A DNA stretch of 64,000 nucleotides from Monocercomonoides exilis. Its lineage: Eukaryota > Preaxostyla > Oxymonadida > Polymastigidae. Under the pieces are notes generated by a model. The model saw only the letters and a list, made by a program, of their open reading frames with translations, had not been told where the DNA came from and did not search any database. Made by a program: the position numbers and the translations under genes. Location of the stretch: the NCBI GenBank assembly GCA_001643675.2, contig LSRY02000005.1, positions 312,501 through 376,500 on the forward strand. Reading direction: 5' to 3'. Positions within the stretch are counted from its first letter, which is position 1, and every line of letters starts with the position of its first letter. Positions 23,001-37,200 of this stretch are shown one piece after another.

Positions 23001-26000
23001 CTGCCTGTTCCTCTCCTTCTTCCGTCCACTCCTCAAAACAACCAGCAAACCACTTCACCGTTCAAAGACACGTCAACCCCCACCTCACTCTGCCCTGCCT
23101 CCTTCCCTGCTGTGCAGCAGATGGCTGAGTCTGTCTTGCTCAGCACATCCGCCAGCCATTCTGGAAACCCTTCCTCTCACGTCACTCCACACCACTCCCG
23201 CTCTTCCTCCCCCACAATTCGCACTCCTCCCTCTCAGCGCATGTCATCCCAATCTCCAAACACTTCATTCCATTCACGTCATTCACATTCAGTCCCTTCG
23301 TGCCCATCGCCAAGCTGTGTGTGCGCGAACAAATCAAACGGCTCTGCTGCTGCTTTAAATTCTCCTTCCCCTTCTCCTTCTCAATCTCCTTCTCAATCTC
23401 CTTCTCCTCTTTCTCCTTCTCCTTCATCTGCCCAGTCACAGCCATCTCAGTTGTTGGAGAGCAATGACATTCAGCAGACACCTCGCAGCAGTCTGTCACA
23501 TGAAATAGTCAAATTCAAACACACGCCAAAGAAAAAGAGGAAAGACGAAGATTCATCCAGCAGCAAAAGATCGTCTTCGAAGGAAGGAAACGAACAAGAC
23601 ATTTTGACTCCAGTTTCTGAGAATAAGAAGGCAATGAAAGAACATTCGCAGACAGCCACGCCAGAGACAGCAGTAAAGTCAACACGCCACAAACACAGCT
23701 CGTCTCAGCAGCTGGAGAAAAAGAAGAAGAAGAAGAAGAAGAAGAGCTCAAAAGAAAGGAAAACCAGTCGTTCAGGAACATCCACACACTCACTGCCACA
23801 CGATGAAAGTGGCTCTTCTCTCTTTGACGCCATTCCTAATTCTTCTCTGCAGCAGTCAGGGAGCATATCCCAATCACCACACGACACTTCATTTGCCTCC
23901 TCCTCCATGTCGCATCTGTTTCCTCCTGTTCAGCAGCATCTGTCTGATCCATTGGATAACCAATACACCCTTCAAAATGAACCCTCTTTGCCTCAGGCGT
24001 CTCCTCCACCCACAATCCGCAAGAGAGCGACGCGTTCGTCATCGACGCCTTCTACCTCATCTCCTGCTCATTCTGATGATTCCACTTCAGCTGTTGCTGC
24101 TCACAAAACATCTCTTTCCCCAAGTCATTCACGTTCTCCGCATTCCACCTCTGCCTCTTCCTCTTCATCATCCACATCAACATCTTCCACACTTTCTGCC
24201 GGTTCTTCTCGTTCCTTCTCTGCCACTGCTGAGTCCTCCCCTGTCTCTCACTCGCCCAACAGCATCTCTCTCGCTAACAGCCGCTTGGATTCCAATGGCA
24301 AGCCAAAGGGAAGGCTTTCTGCTTGCACCAAATCGAAGTCCTTTTCCGTTCCTTCTGATTCTTTCCTTTTGCCTGCCTCTTCTCCTTCTGCCTCTTCCAG
24401 TTTCAGCACCTCGCCTCTTCCTTCTTTCATCTCCTCTCTCTACCCCTCTTCTCAATCACCGTCTGCCACATCTCCTCTCATAAAGCCTTCTTTTTCCTCT
24501 GCCCCTCCCCTCTCCGATGCAGCTGGTGCCTCTGCCTCTTCCCAATCGCTCAGCTCTTCGCATAAGCCTCCTCTTCCTTCTGCTTCTCCTCCACACAAAA
24601 CAGAAGCCATCCAGCCAAACAAGCAGGCACTCGACAAACTTGGTAACCCTTCTATTAATATGAAGCGTTCCCATTCCGGCTTCCTTCTGCCGTATCAGAA
24701 CTGGAGCCATCGGCGCTGTGCATCCGATATGAACGGCGTCGTTATCTACTCCAACTCCTTCCAGTCAGGGGAAGCTGCTGATGTTAATGGCCCTCTGAAC
24801 ATCATGGCAAAAGGGTTGCCCAATGTCCTTGGCCTCGGAAACAGCATCAGCAGCAGAGGCAGGTTCCTTCCCCCTCCTTCTCCTCTCTCACAGCAGGGGG
24901 AGAGTGTGGTGAGGCGCTCTTTTAACAGACTGAAATTGGGGCGCACAGTTTCCTGTGCAAATCTGCCATTCCCTCGCTCGCCTGCATTGGGTGAGTTTGG
25001 ATTGTTGACTTCTTCTGATGCCTCTGCTGCCTCTGCTGCCTCAGGAAATACAATCGCTTCCGCCTCAACCATTTCATCTTCTTCCTCTTCTTCCTCTTCT
25101 TCCTTTGCCTCTTCCTGTTCTCCCAATATCAATTCACCTTCCTCCACTGCCAATGCAGACATCCAGTTACAGCACTCTCTCTTCAAAGAAAGCTTCGCCC
25201 CTTCTCCTCCTCCCTCCTCCCTCTCTTCCTGCCTCATCGACACGAGCAGCTCTGATTCCTCTCTCCCTGACTCCTCTGCCAATCCTCCTAATAAATCGGA
25301 TATCGGCTTCCTTATCCGCCCTCAAGACTCTGGTGGTAAGAGAAATAGTTCAGAAGTCCAGCTTTCTCTCTCCCCCAACGCCAATTTAAAGCGCGCACAG
25401 CCTGCCCCTTCGACTTCTCCTCTTCAATTCGGCTCTGTCAACCCAAGCGTCAACCAAGTCTCTTTCGCTTCAGACGAGCAGGGCTTTTCAACTTCTTCTC
25501 TGGCGTTGTCTGTTGCCTCTTCTGGACAATCATCATCTTCCTCCTCCTCTTCCTCACCAAACTCCCCTTCTGCCTCTCCGACTGTTTCCAGCGCGTTCAT
25601 CAATAGGAACTCTCTGCGCAAAAGTATCCCTTTTTCTTCTTCTTCTTCTTCTTCTTCTTCTTCCACCTCTTCTCTGAAACGTCCTCTCTACAGATCCATG
25701 TCATTCGCATCAAGACCCAATTCCACTCTGCCTGCTCTCACCATCAACTGGCCTCTGGCATTCCCAAGCGGATCGCCAGACACAGCTGCGTCTGTTGAGA
25801 CCCCCTCTTCCGAGCAATACCCTCTCCGGCTCGCTTCTGCCTTGTCTCCTTCTCCTCCGCCTCCTCCTATTTCCTCAGGCGGCGGCTCACCTTCTCTTTC
25901 GGTCTCCTCCGCCTCCTCCTTCTCTGCCCAGCCGTCGCCAAACGTGCGCTCTCCGCTCTACAGCCAGCCGTCTTCTTCCTATCACTCGCCGCTTGCTCAG

Positions 26001-26915
26001 TCTCTCTGTGCTGCTTCACCTGGGCAGCTTCGTCAGGGCAATGCTCAACCGATCCAAAACATGAATTCCGTCAAAACCATCTACGGCGTCCCGTACATCG
26101 AAGACAAAAGACCGATGATTCCATACACTCAATCGATATCATCAACATCTTCTTCTTCTTCTGTCTCTTCAACCACTGCTCAGGGTGATAATGTATCCAA
26201 CTTCACACAAAATGAGCCGTTTTCCCCGGACATAGCGAAGATAAGAAAGGTAAGTCATCTAAATTCTTTATCTACAACGCCATACGATCAGCATACCCCA
26301 GAAACAAACGACGAGCAGACGAAGCCAGCAGCAGGTGACACTCACAATGCAAATCAGCCGTCTGCAACAGCAGAAGTCCAAACACGCAGCGAAGGAGCAA
26401 AGCAGCCTTCGTCTTCTGCTTCTGCCTCGCCGCAGAAGAAAAAGACTAACACCATAAATCCAAGAAAGAAGACGAATATAAAGTTCTCGATTCTGCTGAA
26501 CGACGACAAGAAGCTGCCGTCTTCAGCTAAAGAGAGGCCTTTGGACATCTCAGTGGAGTCCTTCCCAGGCTCTGTCTCTTCCTCCTCTGCCTCCTTCCAC
26601 GCGCAGCCCGACGAGTTGCCCACTGAGCGGTCGTGGGCAAGCCACGTGTCGCCCGTGTCTGTGCCCGCCAGCCCGTTTTCGAGCGACGAGATGAAGCTGC
26701 CTGAAGAGAGCAGCGCAGATGCCGCATCGATGCCCCAGTGCAACGTGTCTGACGTGTCGCCCACCTTCGGCCTGAAAAGACCTTCGAAGCACACGCGAGG
26801 ACTGACGATGGACCATTCGCATCTGTCGCAGTCATCTTCCTTCTGCACACCAAAGAAAGAGCAGGATGTTGTCCGTTCTGTATGCGCAAAGTCGCTTGAT
26901 GTCTCATCATCATCA

Positions 26916-26954
<39 letters not shown>

Positions 26955-29900
26955 TCTTCTTCCTCTTCTTCTTCCTCTTCTTCTTCATCTGACCAAGCGG
27001 AACTTGCTATTCGAAATTCTGCTGTGCGTGCGTCCACCTCGTCTTCAGCAGCGCTCTCTGAAATGTTAGCCGTCAAGCCAAAGCCTCAGCGGAAGGACAA
27101 ACAGCCCATGGAGTACAAGCTTAATCGTTCAAAGAACTTCAAATGCACAAATCCTCTCAACAGCTTTGTTAACGAACGCCAGCAGCTTTGTCCACTCTTG
27201 TATCGCAGTGCCTGCAGCATGCCCATCTCATCCGTCGAGAGCCTTCCCATCATCTGCCCCATCGCCCAGCAGCCAGACGCGTCGATTTCGAACGCCCCGT
27301 CACCGCCTTACACAAACACCTCCACTCCTGTCCCTTCTCCTCCCTCTTCTGCGCAGCAGTCGCATCGGAGGGAGATGCAATTCTCAAGCACGCCCAACCC
27401 TTTCCCGCCTGACTTTTCCAGCAGAAAAGCATTGCAATACGCGAAGCAGTGTTCACCTGTCTCGTCGCTTCCTCTGAAGTCTCTGGTGCAGACGCAGATG
27501 CAGCCGCTGGATGTGAGGTATGCTGCCCCTCTCTCAGACAGATCATATGAAAGCGAGTCCCTCCGCAAGAAGGAGCAGATGCAGCTGCTTCTGTCACAGA
27601 AACACCCTCTCGACAGCCTCCGCCACTCAGATGACAGTGTAAAGCTGCCCAAGCAGATCAGAGGACCACTCCCTGCCTTTTCAGAGCCATCTGCTTCGCC
27701 CTCACGAATGAGCAACACGAAGTTAATGCATCTGCAACAATCACAGCAATCTCAAATAGCTCAGCAACTTCAACAGTCTGAACAGCCAGCACTGCGGAAT
27801 GAACAAAAGCAGCAGCAAAATTTTTCTTACTTGACCAACAGCAGAGAACTCCCGCTGATTCCATCGAGAACTGGTTCGTACAGCTCGATGGCTGAGGCAG
27901 ATGCGCCAGCACATTCTGAAGAACCCTCTGCTTTGAGATGTTCATCGACCGAATCAATATCTCAAACGGGATGCGATGACACCTCTTCTATTGCAACGAC
28001 TGAGGCTGTGCCTTCTGAGGATTCTGACCATCCAACAGAATCTAAAACAGACAGCCAGCATTTCTCTCCTGAAAGGCAATGGGGCAGATACGGTCTTCGT
28101 TCAAACATCGGAGAAAGCGGAGAAATGAACAACCAAACAACACCTTCTCCTCCGCCGCCGCTGATAAGATTGCAGTCAGCTGACGATGGAAGCACAATGA
28201 ACACTGCAAATGTGGAGTTCACACCAAAAAAGACTTTCTTGGCAAAGCCCGCACCACGTGGGTATTCATCGCTGATGTCTCCGTCAATGTCGCCTGATTC
28301 ATACAGAACAGAATCTGATTTGACTTCTGCTGGTTCGCTGAAACCTCGTTATGACAGACGATTCAACAGACAAGCAGTGTCTGCTCATTCTGATGGCACA
28401 ACCCCAGAATCTCTCAAATTTGTGGACGAATACGGATTTTCTGAGGGAAACAGCTTTGTCGATGGAGAAGATAAAATGAAAAAGAACGAGCTTCAGCAAG
28501 TGCCTGTTCGATATAAGCATTCAGAGGAGGAGGAAGACATAGTAGATGAGCAGGACGAATTTGCTTCACAGAAATCTTCTCGTCTTTTCCCTTCTTTGGA
28601 GATGAAAGACCATTCAATGTCTTTGGCAACGCCTTCTGCACAGAAAGATCCGCTATCTTCGCCGGACGCATCGACTCCTCCGTCTTTTCGTTCGCCACTT
28701 CCACATTTGTCGAACACCAACAGAACTGGGAGCTTTCCTTGTGCATCTCTGTCGACGCCAACGCCTCCTTCCTTCCCTTCTGCCTGTTCTCAGACAGATG
28801 TTAACACACCTGTCTCTTCTATCCCTCCTTCCTTTTTGAGCCAGTCGATCGGCACGCCAATCAAAAATGGCTATTTGTCCTGTCAAAATGCTTCAATTCC
28901 AACAGCTGCTGCTGCAGTCACGCCAATGGCACTGAGGAGCACTGAGTTGATGTCCACACCTGAGGCACAGACAACTCCGGAGCGCTTGTTCACTCCCACT
29001 GCTGGCACTCCACAGGGCAATGTTGCCTTAGATTTCACACCCCAGTCTCCTGTTTTGCTCACTCGCACCACAAAATTCTCTTCTCAGCTGAAGAAGCACA
29101 ACTCTGCCAAGATGAAAGAGTATGCCTTGTCTGCTTCTCCTCAAAATGCGAATTGTTCCAGGCCTTCGTTTCCAGCAACTCCTTTTCCAACTCGCCAGGC
29201 ACCTTCACTTGCTTCTGGTGAAACACAACAGGTGCTGAGAAATCAGCCAAAGGGGAGTGTTTTGGACAGTTGGGATGCTGATGAAGATGGGAAGGGAAGT
29301 GTCCAGGAAGAAATCTCGTTGAAGCCAATCCGCCTTTCGGCATTGTCTTCTCCACTGTCTTCACCTGTGGCTAATTCGAAAGGGCTTAGCAGTCCAATCC
29401 GTCCGCTTCGCAACATCAATGACAGCCTGCCTCCATTGGAATCACTTGCTTCTCCTTCATCAGATAACGATGATGTTATCGAAATCAATCTGGCTATCCG
29501 TGGCAAGGAAACCTCCACACAGATGCCTCTCACATCGCTGGAGGATGACTTGAAAGCGCTTGAGCTGACCAGCGATGTTCTGCAACTCGATGCTGATTCG
29601 TTTCTATTGTCTTCAATGGAGGCACAACCACCAGGTCTCCTCTTCTCCACTGTTCCCTTTGGGCAGCAAGCATCGCCTTCCACTCCAGTTAGGGAAGCCT
29701 TCCGCTCGTATACATCAACAGCACACAATCAAAGCGATGAGGAAGGTGCTGCACCTGCCACTTCTCCTTTCAAAACCCTTTCGCATCGGTATTTCTCAGC
29801 ATCGTCTCGTTTTACCACAAATGGTTCGCTTCTATCAGCCAAAATCGAAGATGTCATTACAGAGCCATATGAGTTTGCTATTAACTCATTCTGCATCATG

Positions 29901-32900
29901 TCCATTCCGTGTTTGCTGACTCCATTTATCACCTGTCCCATCCCATTTTACTTCAACTTCATCAACTGCACTGTCACAACTGCCTTTTTCGTTCGCTTGT
30001 TCATCAGAAGCTTCGAATACAACCAGAAACACAATGCACTTATCAAATCGATCTATCCAGACATCGATTTTCTGTTGGGCGATTGCAGTTCTTACGCAAA
30101 TGATGACTCTCCGATGAAGAATTACAGCAGCTTCCAGGAATCGCAAAGGCAGACAGAGGACTTTTCGAGCGAGCAGTTTGGGACAGAATATTCTTCAGAA
30201 GAAACAACCCCATTCTCCATCTCATCTTCAGCTGCATCCACTCCTTACCACTCCAACTTCGACAACGCATCGCCTTCATCCAGTATCACCTCTACTGTCG
30301 AACTTTCTACGCCTTCTTCAGAACGATCTCGGGCGAACTCTCTTGCCAATGCATCTCCAACCACTCCCCCTATGTTAAGAGAAGTTTGTCCGTCGTCTCA
30401 GACTCTTTGGTCTCCTCTGCGCCACTCCTCAACAACGCTTCATCCAGATGCATCAACCGTTTCTCAGGAAGGAAAGGCAAAATCAACAATATCATCCACA
30501 ACAACCTCAACATCAGCCTCGCCATTGAAAGATGGAAGTGCATCACGTCCATTTGCCGATCCTAACAAGATGAAAACAATAATAGCTGGAAAGATAGCAG
30601 CAATGCTTATTGTGTCCTACATCAGAGGAGATTTCAGGGCATTTCTGTCTGAACGGCAGAACGACAGTGATACAGAAGAAAAGGAAAAAGAAGAGAAAGA
30701 GAAAGATAATCAGACAGTACATTCTCACGCAAAGACTCACAGAAAGTCGAAGAAGCATTCAAAGCATTCTGATCGTTCAGAACATACAAAGAAAAAGAAA
30801 AGAACGAAACACAAACAATCACAGCACTCAACACATTCAGAACATTCAAAGAGCTCGAAGGATGAGAATGCAAAATTGGATGGTCAGTCTCTATTTCTTT
30901 CTCCGATGAAAGGCGATTCTCAGCTGAATGTGATGGATTCTCCACAAAGACGACAAACAGGCTCGCAAGTTATTTCTACTCCTCAAACAGAAAAATCTCA
31001 GAAGCGTTCTCGTTTCGGTAGCAATAACGTCTCTAAAAGCGCGTCTCATTCACATTCTCTTTCACCTTCATCGTCAATCACAAGAAAGCGCTGTTCCATC
31101 CGATCAGCTTCGCACGAGCCGATTTTGCAGATCAGCCAAAAGACTCAACCACATCCAACGACGCCAAGCACAGGCAGAACAATAAGATCGCTGGGACTAT
31201 CTGCTTCTGGAGTGTCGCCTTCCTCTCGCATAGCACAGAATCTCATCTTGGCACCATCTCCCCAGCGCCCAACAGTGACGTCTCCGACATCCACGCCAAC
31301 AGCACCCTCACGCACATTGCCTGCTAATCAGTCAAGTCTTTCTCCTTCGTCTGTTGTTTCTTCTGTTTCTGTACATGACACTGAACAGATTGAGTCAACA
31401 CCTCTTTCTCAGTCATTGTCGACAATTCGCACTAACGACACTCCAGCCACATTTGCTTCGATGATTTCTGTTTCACCACCGTCTTCTCCTTCGGGGGATA
31501 TTAAAAATCAAGAATTTGCGTATACTTCTCCGTTGCAGAAGCATATGTTCACAATGGAAATGAACAAAACAACAACTTCACTGGAAACAGAGAAACCGAC
31601 AGAAACACCTCCATTGTCACCAACTGACAAAGATGCATTACCTTTTGAAATGACAACAGAATTCGAAAAAGAAGTAGCAAATTCAAAAGATATCAAAAAT
31701 TCGACTTTTTCATATTTCGATTCGTCTTATTCACCAATTTACACTGGCAAAAAGCCAGCTGTGTTCCACACCCAACTTGTCGGGAATATTGGTAGCAATA
31801 TCCGCTCCTCATCGCTTGCATCATCTTCAATTCCTCAAAGTCCAGACTCAATTTTCCCATCTTCTTCAAAAGGCAGTCGAAGGATTCATTCTCGTCATCC
31901 ATCCACTCCTCCTCCGTCGATGCCTTCTCGCCAGCCATCTACGCTCGCACTTGGCCTATCGCCTTCTTCTCATCCCTCGTCGTCCACACCTCCTCCACCA
32001 CACGCCAAATACTCTCCACCCTTCCGCCACTCCAACTCTCCTCCTGTCACTCCTCCTCAACTGAGTGCTTCTCTTCCTCTTTCTCAGATCGGTGGGCAAA
32101 CTGCCATTTCTTTGTTTAAGCCATTGGATCAGCCTCTTGCTGCTACTTTTTCTGCTCTCACACGCGGCAGGTCTGCCGTACCACGCCCAACTCTCTCCAC
32201 AACTGTCAATTCGCTGTCTTCCACAAACCGCAGCAAAGACAAAATGCAGGTACTGAACGTAACTTCCACACATGCTCATGTGCACTTTACTCCAGCCCGC
32301 CATTTAAATAACCCTGCTTTTAGCTTCTCATTGCCTCCTACAAATCCTTTGCATCTTCTTTCTTCATTCTCAAATTCTTTAAAGCCGAAGATGCTGAATG
32401 GTACAGAACGAAGCGCCGATGATGCTCTTTCTTTGACAACTCAAGCACACTTATCACAGCCTTCGAGTGACTCTTCAACAACTTCTACATTCGGCTCGAC
32501 AGTTGCAGGTCAAGCTTCAGAAGGGAAAGATGACAACTCGCTTGTTGAAAGCATGGCATCGTTATCTATTACACCTCCTAAAAAGCATGTTCGTCGTGTT
32601 TCTGTTCAGTTTAGCTCGCCTCATAACGAGCAGCGAAAGCATAATTCGTCTTCTCCTGCTTCAACAACCGCAGCAATTGCAGAGAGAGACAATGAGATGA
32701 TCCACACCGCACACACATTACTAACACTGGAATCAATTCCATCTTCAACTCCTTCAGAACTGACTGCTTCGTTTGGTTTGGATCTCACCCAGGCACAAAC
32801 AATTTCAGAAGAAAAGGAAAAAGAAAAAGAAAAAGAAAAAGAAGAGATTGAACAGATATGCACAGCAGCTGTTGAGCAGGAGATTGCTGCAACATACCCT

Positions 32901-33179
32901 CAGGACAATTCATTAACTCCGCCTCAACTATTACATAATCAGATGTTTGCAGAATATCCAGACAATGAAGAGGAAGAGCTAGCACAAGAGCAAGTGCAAG
33001 AGGAAGATGCAAATATGAGGGCAATCAGACAGCGAAAGGAAGACTACTACTATCAAGTGGCTCATTTGCTATCACCTGAAGAATTTATGAATGTGTTTGG
33101 ATATCCTCCTGCACCTTCAATACCTCAAGATTTGACGAGTGTAATTACTGTATTTGTTCTTCTTCTTCTCTTCAGGTGA
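20022..33179 (+). CDS. Wee1/Myt1-like protein kinase with giant Ser-rich tail
   Basis: One uninterrupted 4385-aa frame. The kinase domain spans about residues 80-326. It has a Gly loop IGTGSFGDVY (86-95), AVK Lys109, alpha-C Glu127, HLDIKPDN with catalytic Asp203, DFG 221-223 and EGDSRYLAPEIL (236-247). HLDIKPDNIF plus EGDSRYLAPE is the Wee1/Myt1 signature; that family phosphorylates CDK1 inhibitory residues at mitotic entry (established). All catalytic residues are present. The remaining 4000 aa are Ser/Pro/Thr-rich with SP/TP sites, long Ser runs (for example 26908-26988, about 27 codons), Lys/Arg patches and coil-prone Glu/Lys ends. A hydrophobic stretch at residues about 3287-3330 is unique in the tail. 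The last residues (ITVFVLLLLF) may be intron read-through: 33141-33175 has GT...TTCAG ends. GC content rises sharply after about 20820. The usual family length is 400-650 aa, so the tail is extraordinary. Confidence 0.85.
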
Positions 33180-34295
33180 ATTTTAAACATTATTTTTGTT
33201 TCTCTTATTGTTTGATTGGAAAACTGTTCCTATTCTTATCTTTCTAATTTCTTCTTGTATTAATTTTGAAAACATCTCACATTTTTTCAAAAGAAAAAAA
33301 AAGACAATTTTACCAAAAAGACAACGCTCAAACTTCTTGTGCTGAGAAGAGCAAAGCACTCTGAATAAATATTTTGTTGATTGTTTGTAATATGATGGCT
33401 TTTGTTTTCTTTTTTGAAATGGAACAAATTACAAATAGTTTTCGAGATTTCACGTATTTTTCAAGATTGTGGAGGAAACGCACTGAAGAGAGAAAAGCGA
33501 ACATTAACTGTAGTTCATAAAAGCCAGATTTTTTGCTATTTCAAGTGAAAAGGAGGAAAAATTTTTAAATTAAAATTCTCAAAGACTATGCTGTTGACAG
33601 AAATGAAAGCAAACAAGATGAAAGATGAATTCAATACAATATCAAAATAACAAGATAGAAAGGGATGAAGAGAAAGAAGGGGAAATAAAAATTGGCAAGA
33701 AGTGAATTGACAAAGGTCAAAAACTTTTTCTTCTCAAAAGTGAATAATCTTTGTAACATCAAAACTAACTCTTATATTTTTTGTACATCAAAGTACCTCT
33801 CAACAAGTGTCAAAATAGAATAATCACTCAAAATGAACAAAAAGAAACCCTCAATGCCAACAATTGGAAAAATTGATTGAAACAAAGATTATTTGGAAAA
33901 ATAAAACAAAATAATGAAAAAAATAAAAAATGAACACTTTTAAAAATAAGCTTTTAAAACAGACTTCACTGAATTATAGCTATGAATGACAGTTTTCGGT
34001 TTAAAAATAAAAAAAGAAAGGAAAAGAAAGGAAAGTTTAAAAAAAATGAATGAAAAAGAGCAAAACGTGCAATGGAAACAGCTAATTCCAACGTGATAAA
34101 AATTAACAATTTTTGATGATCTAATGTACTAAAAATTAGAAAACTAATTAGAAACAAATTAGAACAAGCTTTCCCAAAAAATATTTTATAAAATTAGAAA
34201 AATAAAAGATGGGTTGCAGCATCGCAACAGTTTTGTGATGCTTCATCCTTTCAAAAAAGATAATAAAAAAATCAAACATTTTCCATAGCACAATT
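33180..34295. other. Convergent intergenic region
   Basis: About 1.1 kb of AT-rich sequence lies between the 3' ends of the Wee1-like gene (+) and the transporter (-). No gene, repeat or structured RNA was recognised. AATAAA words are present on both strands, as expected for 3' ends. Confidence 0.6.
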
Positions 34296-37200
34296 TTAGA
34301 GTCCGATTGAGACATGAAGATCGGTATCAAATATAATCGCCATGGCAAGTGACATAAGCCCAAATATTACTCCAAGAAACAGTAACGTCCAGGCAAAGCA
34401 TACAGGCAGTGAAAGATGTTTCTTTGGAACAAGCAACTCTTGCAGTCTGTTCTGATGCATCTCCACAACCTCTGCATCCAACTCATAGGTATCTGCTGCG
34501 ACATTTTCCTTTCTTAAAGAGCGCTCCTTCGCTGATTCGTCTTCGTCCATTGCGGATCTCAATGAAGCATCTGATGGTTCGTTTGGCCTGTGTCTCATTC
34601 GCTGTGTTGTTGTGCTGCCATTTCCAGATTTGCTTCGTCTGATCGGTTTGCGGTGAACACTCTTCTTATTTGTGTGCTTTCTTCTTCGAACAACTCTTGT
34701 TGCAGAATCGCCAGATTTGAGTCTCTTGCTTTGCACTTCTTCAGGAGTTAACTCTGGAGGGATGGCATCTGGCACCTCATCATGACCATCTGCGAATTAT
34801 AAGTGTGAGCGAGAAAAAGACAAAGGATGCAAGCAAAGCATATTTAAAAAAAAATTAATAATAATAAATTTATATAAAAGAATTGATAAATAAAACAGCA
34901 ATACAACACTTGAAGCCTTAAAGACTGTAACAACACTTCAAAAACACCACAATCAAAAAAGACTCAAAACCATAAAATGCAGCTTTGTTGCATACCATTA
35001 GCAGCAGCATCTGTCATAACTGCATAGCTTGGCGAAAAGAAAGAAGGTCTCTTTGTCATTCCGTCCATTGCGGAGTGGATGGATTGCGTGGATGAGAGGT
35101 TCACTCTTGATGGAGTGAATCCCAGTCTTGTGGAAGATGCATGTTGTGGCAATGTGATTGCCTGCTTTGATGCCGAATGCAAAGAACCCATCGCCTGGGA
35201 GCCCATGGCACTTGAAGAGGGAGAGGCTGAAAGAGCAGCAGTCATGTTCATCGATGAGCCAACTGAGGAAGGTGAAGAGACGTGTGGCGACACGGCAGAG
35301 CGAGGAGCCTCCGGCTGTGGTGTTAGCGACGAAGGTGTTGCTTGTGATGAAGGTGTGGTTGGCGATGGAGAAGTCGGGTAAGTCGGAGGAGTGGTCGACG
35401 AAATTGGCATTGAGCCAGTTGAAGGCGACTGGAAAAAGGAGGTGGAAGGTGTGGAGTGCATTCCTGTTCGCGGGGTTGGTGCAGCAAATCCTGTAGACGA
35501 GGAAGATGTCGTCATCCCTGGGTTTGTTGGAGTAGGCTGAGTAGACGAGGTTGTGAAAACACTTGACGATGCAGAGGGGATCGAAGAAGGCTGAGCTGCT
35601 ATCGAAGGCGGTGTTTGCGAGCTCTGCCGAGAAGGCCCAGCACTAGGTGCTGCTTGTGAGGGGTCAAACTTGATCTCTGTTGCTGTCGCAGATGGCGTTG
35701 CTTCAAAAGGCTGATCGGCGTAAAACGATGGAGAGCGGTGTGGAATGGTCATTGTGTTTGACGATGGCGTTTGAGCAATCGAAGTTGGAGACGCCGTCAT
35801 CCTCAGCGCAGATGAATGGCGCGATCCAGAAGACTGGGAAGAGTTAGACGAGGCCGGAACAAACGAAGTTGGAGCTGCATCGTAGTTATCGCCTTCGCCT
35901 TCAGAGTCAGAATCAGAGTTGGAGTCATCGTCAGAATCGAAGCCTTCGTCGTCGGTGGTCGTGTCGTACTTCACGTTGGGATCTGCAGATGAGTCATTGC
36001 TCGGATGATTCGATGGAATATTTTCCATTTCTTTTGCTTTGAATCTGCTTGACCGTGAAGAAATAGGATTGCTTGTTACACTCGACATTTCAACAGATTC
36101 GTTGCCTTCGTAGTCATCGTCATCATCGTCTTCCTCTTCCTCCTCTTCGTCTTCATCGGAGTCAACATAGTTTTCACCATCAATAACTTCAATCTCCTCT
36201 CCTTTCTCTTTAATGTATTCCACGCCAGATTTCTTTTCTTTGACTTCATTCTCTGGTGTTTCTGGCAATCCTTCGATGACCTGAAGCCTCTTCTCATTCA
36301 CAAATCGCCAGGGCTGAGTGGACACACGGATGAAAAACATGCATGGTACCACAAATGTCACGCATGTTCCGGCTGTTGACCCAAATATGTCAAACACAAA
36401 CGAGACCTATTTCAAGTTTATAAATGTCAACAAATTGGTAAAAAAAATAAATTAAAAAAAAAATATTTCAAAATGATATTAATGTACAATATCGAATAAA
36501 TATTTTTCTAAAATAAATAAAAATATGTTCATTAACTTCATTCGAGAAAAGTCAACACGATTTCGAGAGTTTAATAAAATAAAAATATTTGCAGGAATTA
36601 TTTATCTGTTTCAAATGATCAAACTTTATGCAAAAAGATAGCCAGCACGCACATAATAACAGTCATTCCTGATCCGATCAGCCCTGTTGCAAAATGATGC
36701 TTAGTGAGCTTCCCGAACACGATCACGTTCTTCCATTCTTTTGGAATCAAAGGAGGAGGTCCTCTTCCACCGCTGTATCTCCTTTTCAGTTCGGCTTTGT
36801 CTTTCATTGTTATCAGATCCACTGCACATCTAATAATTCCCAGTAATTCAGCACGGGTTGGTATCATCATAACGGGATATGAACATATCAGGGCTGCAAT
36901 GAAGCCAATACGCGCAATTAGTACAACAACATCATTATCTGGATACATCGTCAATATATTTCCTCCAGATTCTGCTGAAAAAAACAAATCAGTAAACTGT
37001 ATGTATCCAAACAGCGAGCAGCATAGATACAACACTCCAACAAGACTAAGTGTAAAGATTGCAACTTTTTTCATTGATCGTATGCTTTTGTGTCCGAGTT
37101 CTCCTTGGATAATTGGTATGTTCTGTTGGCACCCGAATGCGAAGCATAAAGTTGAAAAGCATTGAATAATTGTCAAAGAAGGATGCACTGCCTCTGCGGG

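Noticed and set aside
26250-26301. Possible intron (GTAAGT ... CCCCAG) in the Wee1-like gene
   Set aside because: The 52-nt length would shift the frame, and the intervening sequence reads as ordinary tail composition.
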